A stretch of DNA of 16,922 nt from UBA668 sp049318165 (GTDB taxonomy: Bacteria; Actinomycetota; Acidimicrobiia; Acidimicrobiales; Ilumatobacteraceae): positions 1 through 16,922 of the forward strand of contig JBMOGW010000051.1 of NCBI GenBank assembly GCA_049318165.1, in the 5' to 3' direction. The notes under the pieces are model-generated. The model was not told the origin of the DNA and made no database searches. It was given only the letters and a program-made list of their open reading frames with translations. The position numbers were made by a program, and so were the translations under genes. Numbering within the stretch: the stretch's first letter is position 1; each line of letters opens with the position of its first letter. Positions 1 to 6,752 of the stretch are shown piece after piece.

Positions 1-557
1 TCCAGACATCGTGATAGCTGCCGCACATCACGCCCGTGAACATTTTCGTTTCACCCTCGACGACCATCCGGCACGTGCGTGCCAGGCGCGGCCCGTAGGG
101 AGCGAGACGGGCGAGCACGCTGCCCATCTGCTCGACCACCGGGAGCGCGGCGTCGTTGAGGTCCACCAGTCGCTGCACCACCACCACGTCGTACGCGGTC
201 TCGGTGTGGTCGTTCGGCTGGCCGTCTCGCAGTTGCCAGTCGCCGCACAGCAGCTTGAATCGGTCGTTGAGCTCGAGGAAGTCGTGGTAGGCGCCGCGCA
301 ATTGCTCCGACATGTGCGCGCCACCGACGTCCTCGGCGAGCGCAATGTGGTGCTCTTCGCGACCCACCTGCGTGAGCTGCCACAACTGGCGCGCCTCGCG
401 GAACTGGGCCCATTCGCGAGCGGCCAGGCCCTGCAGGTGCTCCTCCACGATCGACACGGGGAGATCGGCCACCTCGGCGATCGTCTCCAGCTTCGCGAAG
501 CCCTTGATGCGCAGTGCATGAAAGGTGCGGAAGAACGGGTCGGAGGCGTTGGACATC
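1..557 (-). CDS. Winged-helix (MarR-like) protein, C-terminus cut by window edge
   Basis: This open frame runs from ATG at 557 to the left edge without a stop (185 codons). Residues about 8-50 read as a helix-turn-helix (FRTFHALRIKGFAKLETIAE, then a second helix pair). The rest is an all-helical domain with the motifs NDHTETAYD, LARLAPYGPRLART and, at the very end, a GSYHDVW block. From memory, the same pattern (NDH..AYD, then SYHTVWFELHEDLL) occurs in actinobacterial winged-helix proteins associated with pyruvate phosphate dikinase or PEP-utilising enzymes, so perhaps only 15-25 residues are missing. The start is chosen because TACGCT lies 8 nt upstream (leaderless type) and there is no Shine-Dalgarno site. 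Its regulatory target is unknown. The open frames on the other strand and in other minus frames have poor third-position GC and were discarded. Confidence 0.75.
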
Positions 558-565
558 GCGGGCCA

Positions 566-571
566 GCGTAC
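566..571 (-). promoter_or_regulatory. -10 element, leaderless start of the winged-helix gene
   Basis: On the minus strand TACGCT ends 8 nt before the ATG at 557, which places transcription start at or next to the A of ATG. No convincing -35 is visible. Confidence 0.4.
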
Positions 572-641
572 TGGACGCCGGCCCGCGACCCCGGGTTCGT
601 GTCCGGCGATCCGAAGGTCGCCGCTGTGGATCAGAGAATGA

Positions 642-1775
642 TCAGTGCTGGCCGACGGCCGGCGCCTCGGCGCCGAGCTCGAACGCCAGGTACTCCTCGC
701 CCGTGTCGGCCCAGTCCTCGAACTGGATGACGTTCATCTCCTCGAAGCGGCGACGCAGCCAGGCGTCGTTGCGGTCGAGCAGACCGAGCTTCTTGCAGTT
801 CGGCACGATCTTGCTGAACAGCATGCTCTGGAACATGATGCGAGTCGGGTCCTGCAGGACGAGCGGGAGGATGTCGCGGGTGTTGATGCCCATCCGCTCC
901 CAGACCTCCTGCTGCATGAAGCGGTCACGCATGCGCAGGGCAGCCTCGAACGCGAACTCCTGGCGCTCGGCGATCTCCTGGTCGGTCATCTGGTCGTAGC
1001 ACTCCTTGAGGGAGAGCACACCGAAGGCCACGTGACGGGCCTCGTCGCTCATCACGTAGCGGAGCAGCTTCTTCAGCAGCGGCTCGGTGGTGAGCTGGTG
1101 CTGGAAGCCGAAGGCGGCGAGGGCGAGGCCCTCCACCATCACCTGCATGCCGAGGTAGGTCATGTCCCAGCGGCTGTCGTTGATGATGTCGTCGAGCAGC
1201 ATCCGCAGGTGCATGTTGATCTGGTACTCGCCGCCCAGCTTCTCCTGCAGGTAGCGGGCGAAGACCTCGACGTGGCGAGCTTCGTCGACCACCTGGGTGC
1301 TGGCGTAGAGCTTGGCGTCGTACCACGGCACGGTCTCCACGATCTTGGCCGTGCAGATGAGGGCGCCCTGCTCGCCGTGCATGAACTGGCTCAGGCTCCA
1401 GTTCTTGCTCTCCATGTTGAACTCGAGCCACTCCTTGTCGCCCCACTTCTCGACCGGGGTGCCGGTCAGCAGGCTCGGGTCGAGGCCGACACCGATGAGC
1501 TCGCGCTCCTCCCTGGCGATCTTCTCCGGGTCGACGTCGGTGGTCCAGTCGAGGTCCGTGGTGACGTTCCACTGGCCGACCTTGGCCTTCTCGTACAGCT
1601 TGCGCAGGGCCGGACGCTGCAGCGAGTAGTCCCACGAGAAGATCGTGTCGGCGTTGTTCTTGACGACGTGCTCGATCTCGTTGGGATCGGCACTGGGGAT
1701 CGCGAGGATCGCCTCGATGTCGTTGATCTCGGCGCGACCGATGATGTCCTCGGTGCTGTTGTGGGTGACGGTCAT
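642..1775 (-). CDS. Ferritin-like di-iron protein (putative oxygenase/oxidase)
   Basis: This is a 377-residue, mostly helical protein with two copies of the carboxylate-bridged di-iron signature. The likely ligands are E135 (GEQGA), E165 and H168 (DEARH), E215 (MVEGLA), and E245 and H248 (a second DEARH). This E, ExxH, E, ExxH spacing is typical of the ferritin/R2/AurF-like superfamily, whose members oxidise substrates with O2 or store iron. The sequence does not show which substrate is used. The ATG at 1775 is preceded by AGGAG at 1783-1787 with a 7-nt spacer. The longer upstream start would precede that site and overlap the end of the TetR gene, so it is rejected. The gene sits 32 bp after the TetR stop on the same strand, so it is probably co-transcribed with and controlled by that regulator. 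The 84 bp after it (558-641) show only a weak GATCA/TGATC hairpin. Confidence 0.85.
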   Translation of the reverse strand: MTVTHNSTEDIIGRAEINDIEAILAIPSADPNEIEHVVKNNADTIFSWDYSLQRPALRKLYEKAKVGQWNVTTDLDWTTDVDPEKIAREERELIGVGLDPSLLTGTPVEKWGDKEWLEFNMESKNWSLSQFMHGEQGALICTAKIVETVPWYDAKLYASTQVVDEARHVEVFARYLQEKLGGEYQINMHLRMLLDDIINDSRWDMTYLGMQVMVEGLALAAFGFQHQLTTEPLLKKLLRYVMSDEARHVAFGVLSLKECYDQMTDQEIAERQEFAFEAALRMRDRFMQQEVWERMGINTRDILPLVLQDPTRIMFQSMLFSKIVPNCKKLGLLDRNDAWLRRRFEEMNVIQFEDWADTGEEYLAFELGAEAPAVGQH

Positions 1776-1807
1776 GATCGGACTCCTGTGAGTGGTGAAC
1801 GGATGGG

Positions 1808-2428
1808 CTAACGACACAGTGCTGCCGGGAATCCCGGCAGCACGAAGGTGGTGATGAACGAACGAGCAGAGTCGGGGTCGCCGAGATCGACGTGGTCGGA
1901 CGGGGCGAGGAAGTAGCTGATGACGAGACGCGCCATCAGCTCGACCAGCCGGGCGCTCTCGCGGCGCGGCAGGTACTCGTCGACGAGCGGCATGAGGAAC
2001 ACGGTGGCGACGCGGATGATGCGCGGCACACCGTCGACGGTGAGCGAACTGAGCGCGGCACCGGGCTCGCTGGCCAACATGACGGCGAGGTGGTCGTCAC
2101 TGCGCAGTTCGCGAGTCGCGGTGACGACGGTGCGCACCAGCAGGTCCTCCAGCGAGTCGGCGTGATCGAGGTGCGCGGCGAGACGAGTGAAGAAGTCCTC
2201 CAGCTCGCGCACGCGCAGCGCCTCGAACAGCACGTCCTTGCCGCCCGGGAACATGCGGTAGAGCGTGGCGCGGGACACGCCGGCCTCGGCCGCGATGTCG
2301 TCGATCGTCACCTTGGACATGCCCCATCGCTCGACGCAGCGCTTGGCTGCATCGAGGACACGTGCTTCCACCGTCAGCGGTGTGGACACCCCCGTGGCGG
2401 ACGCGGCGATCGGGGCCGTGTTCGTCAT
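1808..2428 (-). CDS. TetR/AcrR-family transcriptional regulator
   Basis: The product has 206 residues. The N-terminal domain is a classic TetR helix-turn-helix: ARVLDAAKRCVERWGMSKVT, then IDDIAAEAGVSRATLYRMFP (residues about 22-61) and GKDVLFEAL. The C-terminal helical ligand-binding domain is not recognisable to a subfamily. The ATG at 2428 is chosen because translation from it begins just before the DNA-binding domain and because a good promoter ends 8 nt upstream. A longer open frame reaching 3016 only runs through the neighbouring stress-protein gene in another frame. The regulator precedes the di-iron gene in what looks like a two-gene unit, and its own promoter holds a palindromic operator, so autoregulation and control of the di-iron enzyme are likely. 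The inducer is unknown. Confidence 0.9.
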   Translation of the reverse strand: MTNTAPIAASATGVSTPLTVEARVLDAAKRCVERWGMSKVTIDDIAAEAGVSRATLYRMFPGGKDVLFEALRVRELEDFFTRLAAHLDHADSLEDLLVRTVVTATRELRSDDHLAVMLASEPGAALSSLTVDGVPRIIRVATVFLMPLVDEYLPRRESARLVELMARLVISYFLAPSDHVDLGDPDSARSFITTFVLPGFPAALCR

Positions 2429-2436
2429 CCGCTGAG

Positions 2437-2466
2437 ACACTAAGACGGATTCCGTCTCACCGTCAA
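2437..2466 (-). promoter_or_regulatory. TetR gene promoter (-35 TTGACG, -10 TAGTGT, leaderless)
   Basis: On the minus strand TTGACG (2461-2466) and TAGTGT (2437-2442) are separated by 18 nt, and the ATG at 2428 follows the -10 by 8 nt. Both hexamers are near sigma-A consensus, making this the best promoter in the window. There is no Shine-Dalgarno site, so the mRNA is probably leaderless. Confidence 0.7.
2441..2459. promoter_or_regulatory. Palindromic TetR operator
   Basis: TAAGACGGATTCCGTCTCA is a 19-bp palindrome around a central T, with one mismatch in its 9-bp arms. The inner AGACGGA/TCCGTCT (2443-2457) is perfect. It fills the spacer between the -35 and -10 of the adjacent TetR gene, so a bound dimer would exclude RNA polymerase. 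Assignment to this TetR rests on position and symmetry. Confidence 0.7.
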
Positions 2467-2490
2467 GGGTCTGTCGGGCGGTCAGCCCTT
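2465..2490 (-). terminator. Weak hairpin at the end of the stress-protein gene
   Basis: AAGGG-CTG pairs with CAG-CCCTT (8 bp, one bulged base, 9-nt loop). The stress-protein stop codon lies inside it and the TetR -35 overlaps it. There is no U-tract, so termination would be weak or factor-dependent. Confidence 0.3.
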
Positions 2491-2940
2491 CGAGGTGTCG
2501 ACGATCAGCAGGCTGCAGGGACAGTGGTGCGAGATGCGGTTGGGCACGCTGCCGAGCATGAAGCGCTTCATGCTCGACATGCCACGGTTGCCCACGACCA
2601 CCAGGTCGGCGCCCACCTTCTCGGCGACCGTCACCAACGCGTCGGCCGGCTCGCCCGACACGATGTGCGACTGCACCTTCACGCCGCCTCGCTCGCACTC
2701 GTCCACCACTTCGGCGATCACGCGCTCGGCGTTGTCCTGCAAGCCCGAGTTCAGGCGGTCGAGATCCACGGCCGGCCCTCCGGTTCCCGCGGCGATCGCC
2801 GCCATGCCCAGCGACACGTTCTGGAAGGCGTGCACCACGTGCAACGTGCCCCCCGACGCCTGCGCCAGCGCCACGGCGTGCGCTACGGCGATGCGCGCTG
2901 TGTCCGAGCCGTCCGTCCCCACCACGATGTTCGCGTACAT
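2482..2940 (-). CDS. Universal stress protein (UspA family), ATP-binding type
   Basis: The product has 152 residues and a single Usp domain (Rossmann-like alpha/beta, cytoplasmic). The N-terminus MYANIVVGTDGSDTA is the usual beta1 with its nucleotide-contacting Asp. The C-terminal GNRGMSSMKRFMLGS fits the family G-x2-G-x9-G-[ST] ATP-binding signature, so this is the nucleotide-binding kind. The ATG at 2940 is chosen because it starts at beta1; the upstream ATG at 3027 would add residues overlapping the preceding gene. CACAAT lies 7 nt before the ATG, a possible though weak leaderless -10. The preceding DUF1996 gene ends 32 bp upstream on the same strand, so read-through is possible. The process it protects cannot be told from sequence. 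Confidence 0.92.
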   Translation of the reverse strand: MYANIVVGTDGSDTARIAVAHAVALAQASGGTLHVVHAFQNVSLGMAAIAAGTGGPAVDLDRLNSGLQDNAERVIAEVVDECERGGVKVQSHIVSGEPADALVTVAEKVGADLVVVGNRGMSSMKRFMLGSVPNRISHHCPCSLLIVDTSKG

Positions 2941-2972
2941 GGGCCGGATTGTGGCACAGATCCGACGGGGAC

Positions 2973-3896
2973 TCAGCCGGTCTTGCGGCCCGACGTGATG
3001 CCGCACACGACGCCACGATGCAGGCACAGGCGGATCTCGCGCTCGAGTCGGTCCTGGTCCCAGCCGTTCATGAAGTCGGCGTGTCCGGAGGTCAGCCCGC
3101 CACTCGCGAGTTCCAGCCCGTCGGTGACACCACTGACGGGGTACTCCACGCTGAACTGCAGTTGCACCATCGGCACCGGGTAGCCGTCGGGGCAGGCCCC
3201 CTTCGAGCTGTACGCGACATGGGCATGATGGTCGTCACTGTCGAGGTTCGTGCCGTCCCAACAGTCGGGGAACGTCACGACCAGTCGCAGATTGCGACCC
3301 TCACCGCACACGGGCGGCAACACCTCGCGCAGGCTGCCGGTGCCACAGGTCCACGCCACGATCGACACCGGTTGATCCTTCGTCGCTCCCGCGTTGCCCG
3401 CCACCATCACCAGCCCGACCGGGAACGGCTGCACCGCTGCCGGGTCAACGTCGATGCCCGGGCGGTAGTACGCCGTGCTCTTCACCGGCACCAGCGGCTG
3501 GCCGTCCTGCAGCAACGCGGGCGCCCAGTAGGCGGCCTTGTCGAGCTGCTGGTCGCAGGTGGTGCCGCTCGCAGCCAACGACTCGGTCGTCGAGTCGGCG
3601 GTGACGCCGTCGTTGCCGAAGAACACGTGCAGGTGGCTCGCACCCGGTTGCCCCGGGTACACGATGGGGTCGTCCGCAGCCATGTGCGCGAAGTCGCACT
3701 CGACGACGAACTGCGGCACCGCGCCCTGCGGCCCGGCGATCGGACGATCGGGCTGACCGAGCGACGTGTTGTCCGGGTGCTGGTGGTGGTGCTCGGTCGA
3801 CGACGGCGACGTGGCGGCGTCCTCGCCCCCGCCGCCGCAGGCGGAGAGGGCGAGGACGAGCGCGACGGTCGCGGCGACGAGGGGACGACGACGCAC
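2973..3896 (-). CDS. DUF1996-type secreted lipoprotein
   Basis: The product has 307 residues, starting at GTG. A signal peptide (MRRRPLVAATVALVLALSAC) ends in a lipobox with Cys20, followed by a Gly/Ser/Thr linker with a histidine cluster, HHHQH (36-40). The folded part carries the DUF1996 hallmarks DFAHMAADDPIVYPGQPGAS, HLHVFFGN (about 68-95) and AYWAPALL, and a later DDHHAHVAY. The function of DUF1996 is not established; it occurs in secreted bacterial and fungal proteins. The gene starts 9 bp after the beta-helix stop and lacks a clear Shine-Dalgarno site, so translational coupling is likely. The many histidines and the upstream cupredoxin raise the idea of metal binding, which is inference. 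The product should be anchored on the outer face of the membrane. Confidence 0.82.
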   Translation of the reverse strand: MRRRPLVAATVALVLALSACGGGGEDAATSPSSTEHHHQHPDNTSLGQPDRPIAGPQGAVPQFVVECDFAHMAADDPIVYPGQPGASHLHVFFGNDGVTADSTTESLAASGTTCDQQLDKAAYWAPALLQDGQPLVPVKSTAYYRPGIDVDPAAVQPFPVGLVMVAGNAGATKDQPVSIVAWTCGTGSLREVLPPVCGEGRNLRLVVTFPDCWDGTNLDSDDHHAHVAYSSKGACPDGYPVPMVQLQFSVEYPVSGVTDGLELASGGLTSGHADFMNGWDQDRLEREIRLCLHRGVVCGITSGRKTG

Positions 3897-3905
3897 GGCG
3901 GCCGA

Positions 3906-5351
3906 TCAGCCGGCCGGCTTGGCCGGCACGTCGATGGCGCCGACGTTGACGGCGAACGGGACGTCGGTGGCCGGGTGGGCCGCAGCCGTCTCGGCATCCT
4001 TCATGTTCTCCTGGTCCTCCAACGGAGGCAGTGGCGCGGTCTTCCAGTCCACGGAGGGCGGCGCCGTGTTGGCGTCGATGAGCCATTGGGCGATGTTGTA
4101 CTCGCCGTCCTTCCAGTCGCCGGCACCGGTTCCTTCGCAGGGGGCGAGCGTCTGCAGGTTGTTCGGCAGCGAGACGTCGATGTTGTTCTTGCTGAAGCAG
4201 TTGCCGAGCGTCGAGATGTCCGCGTCGACGGTCGCGAGCAGGATGTCAGCCAGACGGTTCGCGGCGACGACGTTGCCGGTCACCTTGTTCTGCTGCGGGT
4301 GCCACAGCACCGGGCCGGACGGCTTCACCGGGGCGGTCTGCTTCTGCTCCTCGCAGGTCTGGTCCCACTCCTCCGGCGTCGGTGCGTCGTCGTTCGGGTC
4401 CTCCTCGAGGAACGGAACGAGGGCGATGCCGGCTTTGTCGTGGTCGTAGACGAGGTTGCGCGCGATGTCGGCCTTGACCGCGCCGGCGGCGACGATGCCG
4501 TTGCCCATCGCGAGGATGGCCACGTCGATGGCCGGCGTGTCCGCCTGGTTGTTGGAGTAGACGACGTTGCCGACGATCGTCGTGTCGCGGCTCGGGTAGC
4601 ACAGCTCGTAGCTGCCGCTGTTGGGCACGATGCCGGCTCGGTTGAAGCGCCAGATCGAGTTGACGATCAGCAGGTTGCCGCCCGAGTTGGTGCCCGAGTA
4701 GCCGAGGCCGTTGTGTTCGCTGACGACATCGTCGACGACGGCGTTGCAGGGGTAGCACTCGCCGATGTAGATGCCCGCGTCCGGGCTGCCGGCGGCGTAG
4801 ATGTGTTCGAGCTGACCGTCCACCGAGTCGAAGGCGTACACGCCGTAGTCACCGGAGCGGTAACTGGTGAGGTACGAACCGCGATAGCCCTGCACGCCGG
4901 TCCAGAAGAAGCCGTTGTGCGTGTAGTTCTGCGCGGTCATGTTCTCGACGGCGACGCCCTTGGCCCCCAGCACACGGATGCCGTTGTCGAGTTCGAGCTT
5001 GCCGTCGAGGATCACCGTGTTGCGGTCGAGACCGCGGATGGTGAGCTCGTCGGTCTCCACCTGGACGGCCTCGTTGTAGGTGCCGGGTGCGATGAGGATC
5101 AGCGCGCCGGGCTCGGCCGCGTCGACCGCCGCCTGGATGGTCGGGTAGTCGTCCGGCACTCGCAGCGTGCCGGAGCCGTCCCCTGCGGTGGTGTCGGTGG
5201 CATTCGGCTCGGACGGCTGCGTGGTCTCGGCCACGGTGGTGCTCGTCGCCGTCTTGTCCTCGCCACACGCGACCAGCAGCAGCGCTGCGGTGATGGCGAT
5301 CCCCAGGACGCGGACGCCACGTCGGGCGGACGTGCGGTTTCCTCGTTGCAT
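3906..5351 (-). CDS. Right-handed parallel beta-helix lipoprotein
   Basis: The product has 481 residues. The signal peptide has a lipobox (ALLLVAC, Cys29), then a Thr/Ser/Glu-rich linker to about residue 62. The beta-helix opens with VPDDYPTIQAAVDAAEPG and LILIAPGTYNEAV, the pattern of NosD/pectate-lyase-like proteins, followed by repeated rungs (LTIRGLDRNTVIL, VAVENMTAQNYTHNGF, GNVVYSNNQA, ARNLVYDHDKAGIAL). Six cysteines in the mature domain (199, 202, 251, 333, 385, 405; the first two form CYPC) may form disulfides or bind metal. No catalytic set is recognisable. GAGGGGG at 5360-5366 lies 8 nt before the ATG and abuts the cupredoxin stop, so the genes are co-transcribed. NosD is a beta-helix protein that helps copper maturation of nitrous oxide reductase. 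The copper neighbour makes a similar role possible, but a carbohydrate-binding role cannot be excluded. Confidence 0.85.
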   Translation of the reverse strand: MQRGNRTSARRGVRVLGIAITAALLLVACGEDKTATSTTVAETTQPSEPNATDTTAGDGSGTLRVPDDYPTIQAAVDAAEPGALILIAPGTYNEAVQVETDELTIRGLDRNTVILDGKLELDNGIRVLGAKGVAVENMTAQNYTHNGFFWTGVQGYRGSYLTSYRSGDYGVYAFDSVDGQLEHIYAAGSPDAGIYIGECYPCNAVVDDVVSEHNGLGYSGTNSGGNLLIVNSIWRFNRAGIVPNSGSYELCYPSRDTTIVGNVVYSNNQADTPAIDVAILAMGNGIVAAGAVKADIARNLVYDHDKAGIALVPFLEEDPNDDAPTPEEWDQTCEEQKQTAPVKPSGPVLWHPQQNKVTGNVVAANRLADILLATVDADISTLGNCFSKNNIDVSLPNNLQTLAPCEGTGAGDWKDGEYNIAQWLIDANTAPPSVDWKTAPLPPLEDQENMKDAETAAAHPATDVPFAVNVGAIDVPAKPAG

Positions 5352-5366
5352 GTGATGTTCCCCCTC

Positions 5367-5792
5367 TTACGGCTCGGTGACCGTGATGGTCCCGACCATG
5401 CCCGCCTTCGGCGAGCCGTGAATGGTGCAGTAGTAGATGTACGTCCCTGGGCGGTCGAAGACTCGCGAGTAGGTGTCGGTCGGCTGGAAGCCCTCCTCCA
5501 ACACGCCCCACTCGGTGGCCTTCGGGTCGTCCGCCGGGACGACGTTGTGCGGGTTGCGACCGTTGTTGGTGAAGACGACTTCGGTGCCGGCCTTCACCTC
5601 CACCGTCTCGGGCAGGAAGTTGTTGTCGAGCGCGACGACGTCGACGGACTCCCCGTTCGGCGGGAAGGTGACGTCGCTGGTGGGCTGCGGCGCGGCCGTG
5701 GTGGATGCGCTGAGCGCATCGTTGCGGTCCGCGCCACATCCGAGCAGCGTCGCGCAAAGCCCCACGACAATGGCTGCCTGATAAGTACGCAC
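5367..5792 (-). CDS. Cupredoxin (plastocyanin/azurin-type) lipoprotein
   Basis: The product has 141 residues, starting at GTG. A signal peptide with lipobox (TLLGC, Cys19) is followed by a Ser/Thr/Pro linker and one cupredoxin domain (about 48-141). The type I copper ligands are all present: H82 (NPHNVV), C122 and H125 (YYCTIHG) and M132 (GM). An intact set implies a functional blue-copper electron carrier held on the outer face of the membrane. AGGGGA lies about 10 nt before GTG 5792, a slightly long spacing. It is the first gene of a three-gene lipoprotein unit, with 15 bp to the beta-helix gene. Its redox partner is not encoded in the window. Confidence 0.93.
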   Translation of the reverse strand: MRTYQAAIVVGLCATLLGCGADRNDALSASTTAAPQPTSDVTFPPNGESVDVVALDNNFLPETVEVKAGTEVVFTNNGRNPHNVVPADDPKATEWGVLEEGFQPTDTYSRVFDRPGTYIYYCTIHGSPKAGMVGTITVTEP

Positions 5793-5831
5793 TTGCTTTG
5801 CTTCCCCTGTTGATGCCGTGTCGGCCTCCGG

Positions 5832-5841
5832 ACTCTAGTGT
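5832..5841. promoter_or_regulatory. Overlapping divergent -10 elements
   Basis: The plus strand reads TAGTGT (5836-5841), 7 nt before GTG 5849. The minus strand reads TAGAGT (5832-5837), which would start a cupredoxin transcript with a leader of about 30 nt that includes its Shine-Dalgarno site. The two hexamers share 2 bp, so the promoters should exclude each other. A TTGATG at 5810-5815 is a possible plus-strand -35, with a long 20-nt spacer. Confidence 0.45.
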
Positions 5842-5848
5842 CGGCGGC

Positions 5849-6568
5849 GTGACAGCGGACGAATCACTCCCGGGCGACGACCTCGTCGCCGCCGAGCAGG
5901 CCCAGGGCGATGCCTCGTTGGAGGCAGCGACGGAGGCCCACGCGGTGGCCACGGCGGAGGCCGCCCCCACGGCTCGGTCGGGTCCGATCTGGGTGGTGCT
6001 GTTCGTCCTGCTCGTCGTCTGCACCAACATCGCCGGCGCGACGTGGGCGACACTCGACGACGAACATCCGCTGCGCCTGATCGCGCTCTCGGCCCGCAAC
6101 CGCTACCTGGTGCTGGCCGTGCCCTCGGTGTCGTCACCGTTCCTGTGGGCGCTGATCGGTGCGCTGCGGCTGGCCCTCGCCGCTGTCGTGTGCCACATGA
6201 TCGGGCGCGTGTACGGCGACCGCGCCCTGCGCTGGTTCTGGCGTTTCCTCGGCATGCCCCAGGAGCAGGTCGCCAAGTTCGAGCAGCAGGTCGCGAAGGC
6301 CGAATGGTTCGTGGTGCCGTTCTTCGTCGGCAGCAACATCGTGTGGGCGCTCACCGGCGCAGCCGCCACCTCGTGGCGGCGCCTGCTGCCGATGTTCGCG
6401 ATCGGCGTCTCGGTACGACTGGCGCTGCTGTGGTGGTTGTCGAAGACGTTCGAGAGCGAGCTGCGCGACGTCATCGAATGGACCAACCGCTACCAGATCT
6501 GGATCATCATCGGCTCGGTCGCGATCGTCGTGCTCGTCAACCTGCGCAACTTCCGCCGCGGCCGCTGA
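5849..6568 (+). CDS. Polytopic membrane protein, possibly DedA/VTT-like
   Basis: The product has 239 residues. An acidic, Ala-rich N-terminal tail of about 42 residues precedes the hydrophobic segments: PIWVVLFVLLVVCTNIAGA, SPFLWALIGALRLALAAVV, WFVVPFFVGSNIVWALTG, LLPMFAIGVSVRLALLWWL and IWIIIGSVAIVVLVNL. Between the second and third is WRFLGMPQEQVAKFEQQVAK, which resembles the amphipathic loop of DedA/VTT proteins. The usual DedA glycine and arginine motifs are weak, so this is a tentative assignment. GTG 5849 is chosen because TAGTGT precedes it by 7 nt. An upstream ATG at 5798 would start inside the divergent promoter region. It is transcribed away from the lipoprotein operon. Confidence 0.72.
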   Translation: MTADESLPGDDLVAAEQAQGDASLEAATEAHAVATAEAAPTARSGPIWVVLFVLLVVCTNIAGATWATLDDEHPLRLIALSARNRYLVLAVPSVSSPFLWALIGALRLALAAVVCHMIGRVYGDRALRWFWRFLGMPQEQVAKFEQQVAKAEWFVVPFFVGSNIVWALTGAAATSWRRLLPMFAIGVSVRLALLWWLSKTFESELRDVIEWTNRYQIWIIIGSVAIVVLVNLRNFRRGR

Positions 6569-6752
6569 CCCCATGGGGGTTCGGCGCGCCAGGAGCACGC
6601 GCGTTTGCTCGACACGTTTGCCATGGCAATCACCCCACTCGGGGGGAACCCCGTCAACACGGTCGTCGTCTGCGTCTCCGGAGATCGCCCAGGAGCCGGA
6701 CTACGACGCGGCCATCGCCGCACTCGGCTGACCGAACCCAGCCCGCAGCGGG
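6569..6752. other. Spacer between convergent genes
   Basis: Between the membrane-protein stop and the dapB stop the DNA holds a possible frameshifted small gene (separate entry). Near dapB there is a small CCCGC-A-GCGGG hairpin (6742-6752) that could slow transcription leaving dapB. No strong terminator is visible. Confidence 0.5.
6605..6731 (+). pseudogene. Possible small gene with a one-base frameshift
   Basis: A TTG at 6605 has AGGAG at 6591-6595 (9-nt spacer). The first 25 codons have G or C in the third position in 22 cases, reading LDTFAMAITPL then GGNPVNTVVVCVS. At about 6678-6681 the G/C-ending pattern jumps by one base into a frame reading EIAQEPDYDAAIAALG with 15 of 16 codons ending in G or C, and it stops at TGA 6729-6731. 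Skipping one G in TCCGGAG joins the two into a peptide of about 41 residues. It may be a decayed gene, a sequencing error, a programmed frameshift or chance. I recognise no family. Confidence 0.3.

Noticed and set aside
645..1811. Plus-strand open frame opposite the di-iron gene
   Set aside because: It mirrors a protein with two DEARH motifs and has no motif or start site of its own.
2429..3016. N-terminal extension of the TetR protein
   Set aside because: It is Arg/Gly-rich shadow sequence through the stress-protein gene. The promoter and operator lie inside it.
2949..5813. Plus-strand open frame (954 codons) opposite the lipoprotein operon
   Set aside because: The opposite strand has clear signal peptides, lipoboxes and copper ligands. 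This frame is a low-complexity mirror image.
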